Both the position numbers and the translations under genes were made by a program. Below, one piece after another: positions 19,171 to 28,156 of a stretch of 64,000 nucleotides of DNA. The stretch is from Spirosoma lacussanchae (GTDB lineage: Bacteria > Bacteroidota > Bacteroidia > Cytophagales > Spirosomataceae), in NCBI RefSeq assembly GCF_005870035.1, contig NZ_SWJG01000003.1, forward strand, positions 372,001 through 436,000, given 5' to 3'. Under the pieces are notes generated by a model, which made no database searches, was not told the DNA's origin, and saw only the letters and a program-made list of their open reading frames with translations. The first letter of the stretch is position 1; each line of letters starts with the position of its first letter.

Positions 19171-20340
19171 ATGTCGTCATCTCTAACTCGTCGTGACTGG
19201 CTGCGTGCCAGTGGGTTATTAACCGCCGGACTTACGGCTGGTTTACGCGTTGCTAAAGCCGATGTGCAGCGTATGCCCGGCCATTCGGTCTTCGTCAATG
19301 AGTTTGCTCCGTTGACGTCTCCTCCCGATACGATGCCCAAGCTGCGGGCCCGGCTGCTGGCCAATGAAAACCCGCTGGGAATTGCACCCAGTGCTAAAGA
19401 AGCGCTCATCAAAGCCAGCGAGCTTGGTAATCGATACGCCTGGATGGAGTTTGCCCAGCTAAAGAACCTGATTGCGGCCGACGAGGGCGTAACGGCCAGA
19501 CATATCATGATGTCGCCGGGTTCGTCAGACATTCTGATGGCAGCCGCTTCGCACTTTGCCAAAGGGGGCGGCACCATTCTAACCAGCGCCATGACTTACG
19601 ACGACCTGCTGGAACGGGCGCAGCGCATGGGAGCCAAGATTGTATCGATTCCGATGACCAAAGAGTATCAGTATGACCTCAATGCCATCAAGTCGAAGCT
19701 GACGCCCGAGGTGAAAATGGTTTATCTGGTCAACCCCAATAACCCCACCGGTACCGTTGTACCAACGGCCGATCTGGAAGCCTTCTGTAAGGAGGTATCC
19801 CCTAAAGTGCCGGTCTTCGTCGACGAAGCGTACATCGACTTTTACGAGCCGGCCGCCCGCCCCAAACTGGGTAAGCTGGTGGCCGAAGGGCAGAACCTTA
19901 TTCTGGCCCGTACGTTTTCAAAAATCCACGGGTTTGCCGGTCTGCGACTGGGCTATGCCATTGCGCAGCCGGAAATGCTGAAGCTGCTGAAGCCGTACAC
20001 CAACGGCGAGTTTGCGGTCAGTATCACTACCCTCATGGCCGGTATTGCTAGCTACCAGGACAAAGCGTGGCAGGATCACTGCCGGGCCGAAAACGCCAAA
20101 GCCCGTGATTTCACGACCAAAGCCCTCACCGCCCTGGGCTACGAGGTGATTCCGTCAGCGGCCAACTTCATCCTGTTCCCCATCCGGATGAAACCTAAAA
20201 CGTTCGAAGGCCAGATGTTTGCCAATGGCATCGGTATCCAGACGCGTGATTTCAATGGCCAGCCCTACTGCCGGGTCAGTGTGGGTACTATGGACGAAAT
20301 GGCCATGTTCATGGACAGCTTCAAAAAAGTAGTAGGTTAA
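19171..20340 (+). CDS. Tat-exported PLP-dependent aminotransferase, histidinol-phosphate type
   Basis: Fold-type I class I/II aminotransferase of the HisC-like group, 389 residues. NPNNPTG (188-194) and the PLP lysine K251 in RTFSKIHGFAGLRLGYA are intact, as is a C-terminal Arg (YCRVSVGTMDEM). The start at ATG 19171 gives a twin-arginine signal, LTRRDWLRASG, followed by a hydrophobic stretch, so the enzyme should be exported folded with its cofactor. A TTG at 19075 is in frame but lies in an AT-rich non-coding stretch (TATAAT and ATTTTG near 19000-19020), which is more likely a promoter. Cytosolic HisC enzymes lack such signals, so a role in histidine synthesis is unlikely. The next gene is a Tat-exported flavin oxidase. 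Confidence 0.9.
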   Translation: MSSSLTRRDWLRASGLLTAGLTAGLRVAKADVQRMPGHSVFVNEFAPLTSPPDTMPKLRARLLANENPLGIAPSAKEALIKASELGNRYAWMEFAQLKNLIAADEGVTARHIMMSPGSSDILMAAASHFAKGGGTILTSAMTYDDLLERAQRMGAKIVSIPMTKEYQYDLNAIKSKLTPEVKMVYLVNPNNPTGTVVPTADLEAFCKEVSPKVPVFVDEAYIDFYEPAARPKLGKLVAEGQNLILARTFSKIHGFAGLRLGYAIAQPEMLKLLKPYTNGEFAVSITTLMAGIASYQDKAWQDHCRAENAKARDFTTKALTALGYEVIPSAANFILFPIRMKPKTFEGQMFANGIGIQTRDFNGQPYCRVSVGTMDEMAMFMDSFKKVVG

Positions 20341-20344
20341 CTAC

Positions 20345-20444
20345 AGGAGTCTGGGAGGAAGGAGCAGGAAAGGGGCACCGGACATTGTTCAGCAGATCCG
20401 CTCCTCCTCGCTTCCTTCAGCACTCCCGGCTCCTCTCTTCCCCC
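20345..20444. repeat. Imperfect purine/pyrimidine inverted repeat
   Basis: The gap between the aminotransferase and the amine oxidase has a purine-rich arm (20345-20374, AGGAGTCTGGGAGGAAGGAG) facing a pyrimidine-rich arm (20400-20444) that pairs with it imperfectly. It may form a long hairpin in the transcript. No T-run follows. Confidence 0.35.
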
Positions 20445-20449
20445 GTTCT

Positions 20450-22009
20450 ATGACTCGTCGTGACTTTATTAACCAAACATCAGCCAGTTACGCTAGCTTA
20501 CTGGCATGGGGTCTGCTGCAGCCAGCCCCCGCTTCGGCATTGAGCCTGCCTGCCAACGGACGTACCAGCGATGGAAAAGGGCGTAAGGTTGTTGTACTGG
20601 GGGCCGGACTGGCTGGTATGGCCGCGGCCTATGAACTTGGGAAGTTAGGCTATGAATGTACCGTGCTGGAGGCCCGGGGGCGTTCGGGCGGGCGCGTCTG
20701 GACGGTTCGGGGCGGTACTGCCGAGACCGAGCTGGGTGGAGGTACGCCACAGAGTTGCCAGTTTGAAGAAGGACTTTATTTCAACGGCGGAGCGGCCCGT
20801 ATTCCGCACCATCACCAGCTGACCCTGCAGTACTGCCGGGAGCTGGGAGTGCCGCTTCAGATCTTTAACGGCAATAACGAAGCGGCCTATCTCTACAACG
20901 ACGGCGGCACGGGCCCACTCGCCAACCGGCGGCTGCGTATCAAAGAGTATCACAACGATATGCGCGGCTATACGGCCGAGCTGCTGGCCAAATCCCTGGA
21001 TCAGAGTGCTCTCGATCAGCAGCTGACTAAAGAAGATATCGAGAAGCTGGTCGATTTTCTGAAAAACGAAGGCGACCTCAACACCGCCCATCTGTACAAA
21101 GGCACCAACCGGCGCGGCTACAAAAGCAGCCGCGAACCCGGTGCGGGGCAGTCGCCCGGCGAGCTGACCGACCCCTTTGGTTTGACCGATCTGTTGCGTT
21201 CGGGATTCAACCAGCCCGTATTCTACAACGTTGGCGACTATATCTACGAACAACAGACCACCCTGCTCCAGCCCGTAGGCGGCATGGATGCTATTCCGAA
21301 AGCGCTGGAGAAGAAACTGGCCGGTAAAATCGTATTCAACGCACCCGTTACCGAGTTGCGCAAGACCGAATCAGGCGTGCGGGTCGTGTACCAGCGCAAT
21401 GGGAAACCCGCCGAGCTGGCCGCCGAATTTTGCGTCTGTACGCTGCCGCTGCCGATGCTGAAAAATCTGGAGTCCGATCTGTCCGGCACCGTCAAGCGTG
21501 CGGCCGATTTTGTGCCCTACATCAAAACCGGCAAGATCGGGCTGCAATTCAAACGGCGTTTCTGGGAAGAAGACGACTGGATATACGGTGGCATTTCGCG
21601 TACCAACATGGACATCAACCAGATCTGGTATCCGTCGTTTGGGTTCCAGGGGCGCAAGGGCGTGCTGATCGGCTATTACAATTTTTACAGCCGGGCCGAA
21701 GCGGTAGGCGCCATGTCGGTTGCCGAACGGGAGAAACTGGCACTGGCGCAGGGCGGTAAAATTCACCCCCAGTACCCCGCCGAATTTGAGAATTCGTTCT
21801 CGCTGGCCTGGCATCGGCTCCCCTATAGCGCTGGTGGCTGGGCTACCTACGACGACGCTACCCGCAGGAAATATTACCCCGCCCTGCTGGAGCCCGATGG
21901 AAACATCTATTTTGCCGGTGAACATACAACCTACCTGACCGCCTGGATGGCCGGTGCCTTTACATCGGCTCGCCGGACGGTAGAAGCCATTGCGGCCCGG
22001 GTAGGCTAA
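20450..22009 (+). CDS. Tat-exported flavin-containing amine oxidase
   Basis: FAD-dependent monoamine oxidase/L-amino-acid-oxidase family protein, 519 residues. A twin-arginine signal (MTRRDFINQTSASYASLLAW) precedes the dinucleotide-binding motif VVVLGAGLAGMAAAYELG at about residues 46-63 and the GRSGGRVWTVRGG block. The C-terminal FAD block ENIYFAGEHTTYLTAWMAGA-like sequence (NIYFAGEHTTYLTAWM) is intact. It should oxidise an amine or amino acid in the periplasm, giving H2O2 and ammonia; the substrate is unknown. With the preceding Tat-exported aminotransferase it may form a periplasmic amino-compound pathway. Confidence 0.92.
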   Translation: MTRRDFINQTSASYASLLAWGLLQPAPASALSLPANGRTSDGKGRKVVVLGAGLAGMAAAYELGKLGYECTVLEARGRSGGRVWTVRGGTAETELGGGTPQSCQFEEGLYFNGGAARIPHHHQLTLQYCRELGVPLQIFNGNNEAAYLYNDGGTGPLANRRLRIKEYHNDMRGYTAELLAKSLDQSALDQQLTKEDIEKLVDFLKNEGDLNTAHLYKGTNRRGYKSSREPGAGQSPGELTDPFGLTDLLRSGFNQPVFYNVGDYIYEQQTTLLQPVGGMDAIPKALEKKLAGKIVFNAPVTELRKTESGVRVVYQRNGKPAELAAEFCVCTLPLPMLKNLESDLSGTVKRAADFVPYIKTGKIGLQFKRRFWEEDDWIYGGISRTNMDINQIWYPSFGFQGRKGVLIGYYNFYSRAEAVGAMSVAEREKLALAQGGKIHPQYPAEFENSFSLAWHRLPYSAGGWATYDDATRRKYYPALLEPDGNIYFAGEHTTYLTAWMAGAFTSARRTVEAIAARVG

Positions 22010-22027
22010 CCAACAACCAAGTCAACT

Positions 22028-23032
22028 ATGAAAACTAACCTATTTGCCATTCTGCTCTTCGTTGTCTGCGCCGTTACGACGCAAACCTTAAGCCAGCGCG
22101 TCTGGGCGCAGTCGACAGCTACCAGCATGGGTATGACCGCCGACCAGGCTACGGCGGTCAAAGCCATCAAAATTGCGAACCTCGATAAAGACACCTATTT
22201 CAAATCGGGTGGATTTATCCTGGACCGCTACGAGGAGCGCCCGGCCTATGTCTTTACCTATAGCGATGGAATTACCCGAAAAATCTATCTCTACAAGGTC
22301 TTTACCGCCCAGGATACCAAAGAGCTGGGGCTGCTGGCGATCTACAAAAACGAGAAATCAGGCGATGTGAAGTCGTTCGTTATTCCGGGCGCATCGGCCG
22401 ATCGGAAAGCGTGGGATGCCTACATCGACGACCTGAAATACGTAGGGGAGAAAGAGCCCGGGCTGATGTCGACGCTGACGTTTGTGCTGTCGCGCGAGAT
22501 GGCCGGCCTGCTGGCCGGTGGCAGCGGCAAAAGTGAAGAAGGGGGCGACAAGAAAAAAGACGAGTATAACTTTTGCTTTGCCGCCGACGCACCCGTAACG
22601 CTGGCCAACGGCAGCTCGAAACCAATCAGCACCCTGCAGGCCGGTGATGTGATCCAGGGCTATGCAACTGCCACTAAAACCGTTCTGCCAACCAGAGTCA
22701 CGAAGCTCACCGTTCACGAAGCCGGTTCATTCACCATCGCTGGTGTATGGCTGACCCCGGCGGCTGAATTGACGGCCGGTACGCAGGCGCAGCCCACCGC
22801 GCCCGTACTGTTCGAAGCCACGGCGAACCACCCTGTACTGACGGCTACCGGCCGCAAAGCTCTGGGCGAGGTAGCTACCGGCGAGTTGCTGTACCGGACC
22901 GAAAATGGTCGGGCCGAAGCGTACCGGGTTGTGCGGACAGAAGCCGCCGTACGCACTGTTGACCGCGTCTACTCGCTGGCTACCGAAGCCGGCGCCTACG
23001 TAGTTGGCGGAACCGTAGTACTTGATAAATAA
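22028..23032 (+). CDS. Secreted protein with C-terminal HINT (Hedgehog/intein) domain
   Basis: A signal peptide (residues 1-28) is followed by an unrecognised domain (about 30-160), a Gly/Ser/Lys/Asp-rich linker and a HINT domain starting at Cys183. The HINT domain has the block-A Cys (CFAADAPVTLANG), the TxxH-like block B ending in His268 (ATANHPVLTATG) and the closing strands VYSLATEAGAYVVGG. The last residues are VVLDK, where inteins and BIL domains have a terminal His-Asn. The protein therefore has the residues for the first N-S acyl shift but not for Asn cyclisation. It could cleave itself or transfer its N-terminal part to another group, or be a non-processing structural relative. It ends in a strong terminator and starts 18 bases after the amine oxidase. 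Confidence 0.8.
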   Translation: MKTNLFAILLFVVCAVTTQTLSQRVWAQSTATSMGMTADQATAVKAIKIANLDKDTYFKSGGFILDRYEERPAYVFTYSDGITRKIYLYKVFTAQDTKELGLLAIYKNEKSGDVKSFVIPGASADRKAWDAYIDDLKYVGEKEPGLMSTLTFVLSREMAGLLAGGSGKSEEGGDKKKDEYNFCFAADAPVTLANGSSKPISTLQAGDVIQGYATATKTVLPTRVTKLTVHEAGSFTIAGVWLTPAAELTAGTQAQPTAPVLFEATANHPVLTATGRKALGEVATGELLYRTENGRAEAYRVVRTEAAVRTVDRVYSLATEAGAYVVGGTVVLDK

Positions 23033-23054
23033 AACGACTAACCTAACCTACCTG

Positions 23055-23096
23055 GCCGCTGCGCCCGTCCGTCCGGATGGGCGCAGCGGCTTTTTT
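23055..23096 (+). terminator. Strong rho-independent terminator
   Basis: GCCGCTGCGCCC (23055-23066) and GGGCGCAGCGGC (23079-23090) are perfect 12-base arms followed by six T. It closes the aminotransferase/oxidase/HINT unit. Confidence 0.92.
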
Positions 23097-23196
23097 GCCC
23101 GGTCGGGATGACAAAGACGCGAACAAAAAGCCAAAGGCTGGAAAAAGAGAAGAAGACGCGAAAGTATAGTGAAGACAACCAACGCGGGGAAGAGCG

Positions 23197-24444
23197 TTAT
23201 TTCTTTGTCCGGTTCTCGAACAGGAATACCCCGTTTTTATTAGCGATTATGATATCGGGCTTTTTATCACCATTCATGTCCTGCACTACAATGTTGAGAC
23301 CCGCGCCGGAGTCGGTGTCGATGACGTGCTCTTTGTAATAGGGAGCCTGGCCGGGCGTAAACTCAAACCACAGCAGGATGGGTGAATCACCGTCGCCGGG
23401 GTCGCGGCCGTTATGGGCCAGAAAACGCTTGCCGGTGATATAATCGGCGCGACCGTCGCCGTTCAGATCGGCCATGATCGACGAGTGAGTCTGGGACGTG
23501 GTGTTGCTCATCAGGTGCGTTTTGAAGTTGATCTGCTCCTGCTCGTCGATTATCTGCTCATGCCACCAGATACCCAGCGCATGGGCCGACGCACTGACTA
23601 CATCGTTCCGGCCGTCGCCGTTGACGTCCAGCACCTGCATGTGCGAGCAGGGTTCGCCCAGATTGGCCGGGCGAAATACCCAGTTCCCTCCTTTTATATC
23701 GGTAGTGCCTTTATACCAGCCCTCACGCACCACAACGTCGTTCAGCCCATCTTTATCGACATCGCCATAGCCGATGCCGTGCGAAAAAATCTCGGTGCCG
23801 GGCACGTTCTCCTGGCTCAGCGCAAACCGTTTCCACTCGGTTTCGCCGGGTTTGGCGGGTGCTTTCAGCCAGACGATCTGTTTTTTGGCCCGGTCGCCAC
23901 ACAGGATATCCAGACGGCCGTCGCCGTCGATATCGATAAAGCCAGGCGACTCGTTGGCAATACCCATTGAATCGGCTAGGATATGCCTGGGCCAGGCGCC
24001 GGTTTTCCCCTGCGGGTTCTCGAACCAGAAGCCGGGCTTGCCCGGAAAATCGACAACGACCACGTCGTCCCAGCCATCCTGATTGACGTCCATGCCCAGG
24101 TTCAGGAATGATTCGCTATACTCTTTACGCGGGTCGAAAACGCGGGACGGGGCCATTTCGTGACGCGTCCAGCTGGGTGCTTCAAACCAGTAATAGCCCG
24201 CCACAATGTCCATCCGGCCGTCTTTGTTCAGGTCGGCTACGGCTACGCCCTCCGACAGAAAATCGCGGGTGAGCGTCGTTTTTCGGAAGTCGCCCGACGG
24301 CACAACCGCCCTGGCCGGTGTGGGTGAGGTTGTTGCTGTGCTGGCGGCCTGCTGCCGGCGTACGTTGAACAGTGATTTCGATTGGCCCTGTGCGCCGGTA
24401 AGCCAGCCGAGCAGGAGTGTCGCGGTCATCAGGGTCTTTTTCAT
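23197..24444 (-). CDS. Secreted FG-GAP/VCBS-repeat protein
   Basis: Secreted protein of 415 residues with a signal peptide (MKKTLMTATLLLGWLTGAQGQ). It is built of integrin-alpha-like beta-propeller repeats with DxNxDGxxD calcium-binding loops: DLNKDGRMD, DVNQDGWDD, DIDGDGRLD, DVDKDGLND, DVNGDGRND, DLNGDGRAD and DMNGDKKPD. Such propellers bind ligands or carbohydrates outside the cell. It lies downstream, on the same strand, of a cupredoxin/PVC dehydrogenase gene, with a hairpin in the 107-base gap, and probably belongs to the same unit. No catalytic residues are evident. Confidence 0.92.
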   Translation of the reverse strand: MKKTLMTATLLLGWLTGAQGQSKSLFNVRRQQAASTATTSPTPARAVVPSGDFRKTTLTRDFLSEGVAVADLNKDGRMDIVAGYYWFEAPSWTRHEMAPSRVFDPRKEYSESFLNLGMDVNQDGWDDVVVVDFPGKPGFWFENPQGKTGAWPRHILADSMGIANESPGFIDIDGDGRLDILCGDRAKKQIVWLKAPAKPGETEWKRFALSQENVPGTEIFSHGIGYGDVDKDGLNDVVVREGWYKGTTDIKGGNWVFRPANLGEPCSHMQVLDVNGDGRNDVVSASAHALGIWWHEQIIDEQEQINFKTHLMSNTTSQTHSSIMADLNGDGRADYITGKRFLAHNGRDPGDGDSPILLWFEFTPGQAPYYKEHVIDTDSGAGLNIVVQDMNGDKKPDIIIANKNGVFLFENRTKK

Positions 24445-24518
24445 AGTCGGCCGGGCTGTTGATCCGGTTGTTTAACGATAACGCCGTAGGACGTTGTGGG
24501 GGTAATTGGTTCGAGCTT

Positions 24519-24542
24519 CCGGTCCGTGTCCCCACGGACCGG
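24519..24542. repeat. Intergenic perfect hairpin
   Basis: CCGGTCCGTG (24519-24528) and CACGGACCGG (24533-24542) pair perfectly around a 4-base loop, between two minus-strand genes. There is no T-run. GGTCCGTGTCC is shared with the hairpin at 48663-48711. Confidence 0.7.
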
Positions 24543-24551
24543 CGAGTATCT

Positions 24552-27419
24552 CTATTCTTCCAGGGCTTTGGCGATCAGCGTCTGGAGTTCGTGGTTTTCG
24601 GGCGAGTGATCCCGTTTTCCCAGGCGGTCGTTCAGTTCTTTGAGCAGCTTCTTCGCATCGTCGGTGCCGATGGCGGCTATACGCTGAACGGTATAGGTCA
24701 GTTGCCTGGGCATTTTGGATTTCTGAGCCATCTCCAGGGCGCGTTTCATATCGAGAGCCGCCAGCGGTTCAGACGCGTACCAGACCATCAGCGGCAGGTT
24801 GTGGTCATCTTTATCCTCTACCCGCTGCACGAGGGCATCCATCACCTCCCAGCGCTTCGCCGGTTCGAGCCGGAGCATAGCCGAGGTGAGATAGAGCCGC
24901 ACCAGGGCTGAATTGTCCTGCCGGGCCATAGCCGCTAACTGTTTCAGCACATCGGGCGAAACCGCTTTGTTCTCGGCCAGTAGCTGAATGGCCCAGCTTC
25001 GGATGTATTCGTTCTCGTGCACCAGCAAGGCCGTCAGGTCTTTTTCGCTCAGGCCTTTCGTGACGTGCAGAGCCCAGAGCGCGCGGAGCTTTCGGGTCGG
25101 GTCGGGGTTGTTGGTCAGGATTTCCTTCAGCGCTTTGTGGACTTTTTTGTCGGGGCCGCGCTCCTGCAGCAGGGTGCGGGCCTGCCGTACGTACCATTCA
25201 TTCGGGTGCAGCTGGTAGCTGACAAGTTCACGGCTGGAGGCACTGGCCAGGTCGACCTGTACCCATTTGTCGTTCTGGTGGGTGATCTTGAAGATCCGAC
25301 CCATTGTTTTATCATGCACATCGGGGTTGGGGCTGTGGCACTGGTTTTTGTCGTACCAGTCGATAGCCCATACCGAGCCGCTGGGGTCGTATTTCATGTT
25401 CAGCCACTGCGACCAGGAGTCGTTCATGACCAGGAAATCGGGGCGGTGGTTCACCTCGTAGCCCGACCCGGCGCGGGCCGGATGATCGCGGTTGAGCCGG
25501 GCCCCGTTGATGTTGTTCATGAAAATGTCGTTGCGGTATTCGCGGGGCCAGCTCTCGCCACCCAGGTAGATCATGGCACCGGCATGCGCATGACCACCTC
25601 CGGCCGAGGCCGACCGGAAGTTACCCGCATGGGGCCCCCGTTCGCCCACCCAGTGTACGTGGTCGGCGTGGGTTTTGATGTCGTCGTAGGTGTACGGGTT
25701 AAAATGCTTGCCAGCCTGACGGAAGTAGCGCCCGCCCTGAATCATGTTGTACATATGCGGGATAACGCAGGCCGTAACGAAGGCGTGTCCGTAGTCATTG
25801 AAGTCGAGCCCCCAGGGGTTGCTGGTGCCTTCCGAAAATAGTTCGAACTGGTGGGTGGTGGGGTGAAACCGCCATACACCGGCGTTCAGTTTGGTTCGTT
25901 CGGCATCGGGCGCGCCGGGCTTGCCGACGTTCGAGTGCGTAAAGACGCCGTGGGTGCCGTATAGCCAGCCATCGGGGCCCCACCGCAGGCTGTTGAGCAC
26001 CTCGTGCGTATCGTCGGTGCCCCAGCCATCGAGCATCTTCTGGGGAGGGCTGGCGGGCTTGTCATTTTTGAAGTCGGCCGGGATAAACAACAGATAAGGA
26101 GCCGCGCCAAGCCATACGCCCCCCATCCCGACTTCGATACCACTGACCAGGTTCAGGCCTTCGGCAAAGACCTTTTTCTTGTCGAGTGTACCGTCGCCGT
26201 TGGTATCTTCAAAAATAAGGATGCGGTCGCGTCCCTGGCCTTCGGGAGCCGGAACGGGGTAGGTATGCGACTCAACCACCCACAGCCGACCGCGCGGGTC
26301 GAACGTAAAACAGATTGGTTTTACAATGTCCGGCTCCGCAGCGGCCAGGGTAATCCGAAAGCCTTGGGGCAGGCTCATGGCTTTGGCAGCCTCGATACCC
26401 GACAGCCCGGCGTTCAGCACCGGATCGAGGGGCGGCAGAATGATGATGTCTTTCTGTTGCAGCTCGTTGGCGAATACCGGCCGGGTCGGGTAGAACAGAA
26501 ACTCATCGAAGTTGATATGCGCCCACTTGTCGTGCGGGATATACGGAATCTGCGAAATGCCGGTCTCGTTGTCGATAATCCGGATAAAAATGTCCTGATC
26601 CTGATAGGCCTGCAGGTCGACGACAACCGGCTGAAGCGTGGCGCGTCCCTGACCGGTGCTATGAAAAATTACCTTGTTCGTACCGGCCTGTACCAGCTCG
26701 ACCCGTGTATCCTGCAACGCACCACCCGACACCCGGAAGGCCGCAAAGGGCTGCGTGACCCGAAATGGCGCCGAGGTCAGTGTGCCGGTCCGCTTCGCGT
26801 TTACCGTGCCGCCACTGCTCAGGAAGTATTTGCCGCCAAAGCCGATGGTCATGTCTTTCTCGTGTACCGGCGACGGGTCCTGATCAACCAGGGCGTTCGT
26901 AAAGGCATCGCCGGTGGCGGTCCAGTCGGTCAGGGTGCCGGTCTCGAAATTCAGGTTCATGGGTTTGCCGTTCCGCATCGGCAGTTGACCGGCCACGGTT
27001 GCGGTAGCGATGGCGCCTTCAACCACCTCGAACGTACCGACCATACCGGCCGTGCGGTGGCCCGGCACGGTGCAGAAATAGGTATCGCTTTTGTCGGCTC
27101 TGAAGGTGATGCTGGTGCTGGTACCTTTTTCCTGCAGGGTTTTGCTTTTGATTCCGAGTTTTTCCAGCGCGATATCGTGCGTCATCAGCTCACCGTTGGT
27201 GATCGTAATCCGGACCCGGTCGCCTTTGTTGGCGCGCAGGGTCGGGTTGCGGGCGCCGTCTTTGGCAAAATAGCCGAGCATGGTGGCTTCGAGGGCGTAG
27301 TCGCGGTCTACTTTTTCGGTGTCCTGGCTGGTCTTGCTGGCTGGGGTCTGGGCCGTGCTGTCTGGCCTGGTCAGGAGCAGTGAGCCGGTGAGGAGAAACA
27401 GGATAGTGAGTTTGTTCAT
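24552..27419 (-). CDS. Secreted PVC-type dehydrogenase with N-terminal cupredoxin domain
   Basis: Exported protein of 955 residues. After a signal peptide (about 1-23) comes a type-1 copper domain with ligands His81, Cys116, His121 and Met126. A beta-sandwich-like region (about 140-300) follows, and then a PVC-type membrane-bound dehydrogenase beta-propeller (starting near LPQGFRITLAAAEPDIVKP, with FDPRGRLWVVESHTYP). HEAT-like helical repeats make up the last 200 residues. The c-type haem motif CxxCH that many relatives carry is absent at the C-terminus. The ATG at 27419 is chosen because it begins a clear signal peptide; the frame is open further upstream but overlaps the DUF1080 gene. It probably oxidises a sugar or alcohol in the periplasm and passes electrons to copper; the substrate is unknown. 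Confidence 0.88.
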   Translation of the reverse strand: MNKLTILFLLTGSLLLTRPDSTAQTPASKTSQDTEKVDRDYALEATMLGYFAKDGARNPTLRANKGDRVRITITNGELMTHDIALEKLGIKSKTLQEKGTSTSITFRADKSDTYFCTVPGHRTAGMVGTFEVVEGAIATATVAGQLPMRNGKPMNLNFETGTLTDWTATGDAFTNALVDQDPSPVHEKDMTIGFGGKYFLSSGGTVNAKRTGTLTSAPFRVTQPFAAFRVSGGALQDTRVELVQAGTNKVIFHSTGQGRATLQPVVVDLQAYQDQDIFIRIIDNETGISQIPYIPHDKWAHINFDEFLFYPTRPVFANELQQKDIIILPPLDPVLNAGLSGIEAAKAMSLPQGFRITLAAAEPDIVKPICFTFDPRGRLWVVESHTYPVPAPEGQGRDRILIFEDTNGDGTLDKKKVFAEGLNLVSGIEVGMGGVWLGAAPYLLFIPADFKNDKPASPPQKMLDGWGTDDTHEVLNSLRWGPDGWLYGTHGVFTHSNVGKPGAPDAERTKLNAGVWRFHPTTHQFELFSEGTSNPWGLDFNDYGHAFVTACVIPHMYNMIQGGRYFRQAGKHFNPYTYDDIKTHADHVHWVGERGPHAGNFRSASAGGGHAHAGAMIYLGGESWPREYRNDIFMNNINGARLNRDHPARAGSGYEVNHRPDFLVMNDSWSQWLNMKYDPSGSVWAIDWYDKNQCHSPNPDVHDKTMGRIFKITHQNDKWVQVDLASASSRELVSYQLHPNEWYVRQARTLLQERGPDKKVHKALKEILTNNPDPTRKLRALWALHVTKGLSEKDLTALLVHENEYIRSWAIQLLAENKAVSPDVLKQLAAMARQDNSALVRLYLTSAMLRLEPAKRWEVMDALVQRVEDKDDHNLPLMVWYASEPLAALDMKRALEMAQKSKMPRQLTYTVQRIAAIGTDDAKKLLKELNDRLGKRDHSPENHELQTLIAKALEE

Positions 27420-27466
27420 GGGGTATGTCGCGTCTAACAGATACGGAGCAGCGTTACTACAGGCGG

Positions 27467-28156
27467 TCAGAGTTCGGTCAGGGTAAGGTCGCGAAATTCG
27501 ACCTGAGCCGCTCCTCCACTGTGAATCTGAACAGCAATGACCCCGCGTTGCGGAATCCGGCTGTCGGTTTCGGTATAATCGGCGGTTTTCACACCGTTGA
27601 TGTACAGTTCGTGCCGGTTGCCCTGGCAACGAATGATGTAGCTGTTCCAGCCGCCTTCCTTCAGTACATGTTTCAGCGTACTTAGATCACCACTGACGAG
27701 TTTTCCCCGCCGATGTTCGTCATAGATGTCGCCCCAGAAACCGGTGCCTATGTCGGCCTGGTAGCCAACGATCGAGTCGCCCTGCAGCACCGATCGGTAT
27801 TGGATGCCGCTATTGATCATGCCCGTTGCCGGATTGCCCGACAGCCGAAAGAGGCAGCGAAACTCAAAGTCGCCGTATTGGCTGATGGTATGCAGATACG
27901 TATTGGCGGGTATTTTTTTGACGCCATCACCGCTTCGGATAGCGCTGTCGGCCACGGACCACAGGCGGGCATGGGCGGGGTCAACGGTTTTCCAGCCGTT
28001 GAGGGTCTTTCCATCGAACAGCGAAACGGCTTTTACCGTCGACTGGGCCGAAGCAGTGCCCAGGCTGGCTGCCTGCATCAGCACGGCGAGGCAGACGGCC
28101 AGCAACCAGTTCGCCAGAACGGGCCGGGAGGGATGAGGCTGTTGGTCTGGGTGCAT
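27467..28156 (-). CDS. DUF1080 / 3-keto-disaccharide hydrolase family protein
   Basis: Secreted jelly-roll protein of 229 residues. A signal peptide (ending near GTASAQS) is followed by one DUF1080 domain with SLFDGKTLNGWK, FRLSGNPATGMINSGIQYR, GYQADIG and WNSYIIRCQGNRHELYINGV. The family is now linked to 3-keto-glycoside hydrolysis. It is the first gene of a minus-strand unit with the cupredoxin dehydrogenase and the FG-GAP protein, so a joint role in oxidative breakdown of sugars is plausible: a dehydrogenase makes a 3-keto sugar and this protein splits it. That link is inference. Confidence 0.9.
   Translation of the reverse strand: MHPDQQPHPSRPVLANWLLAVCLAVLMQAASLGTASAQSTVKAVSLFDGKTLNGWKTVDPAHARLWSVADSAIRSGDGVKKIPANTYLHTISQYGDFEFRCLFRLSGNPATGMINSGIQYRSVLQGDSIVGYQADIGTGFWGDIYDEHRRGKLVSGDLSTLKHVLKEGGWNSYIIRCQGNRHELYINGVKTADYTETDSRIPQRGVIAVQIHSGGAAQVEFRDLTLTEL

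Noticed and set aside
26004-27383. 459-residue plus-strand open frame
   Set aside because: Antisense to the cupredoxin/PVC dehydrogenase, which has a signal peptide and copper ligands; the plus frame shows no domain.
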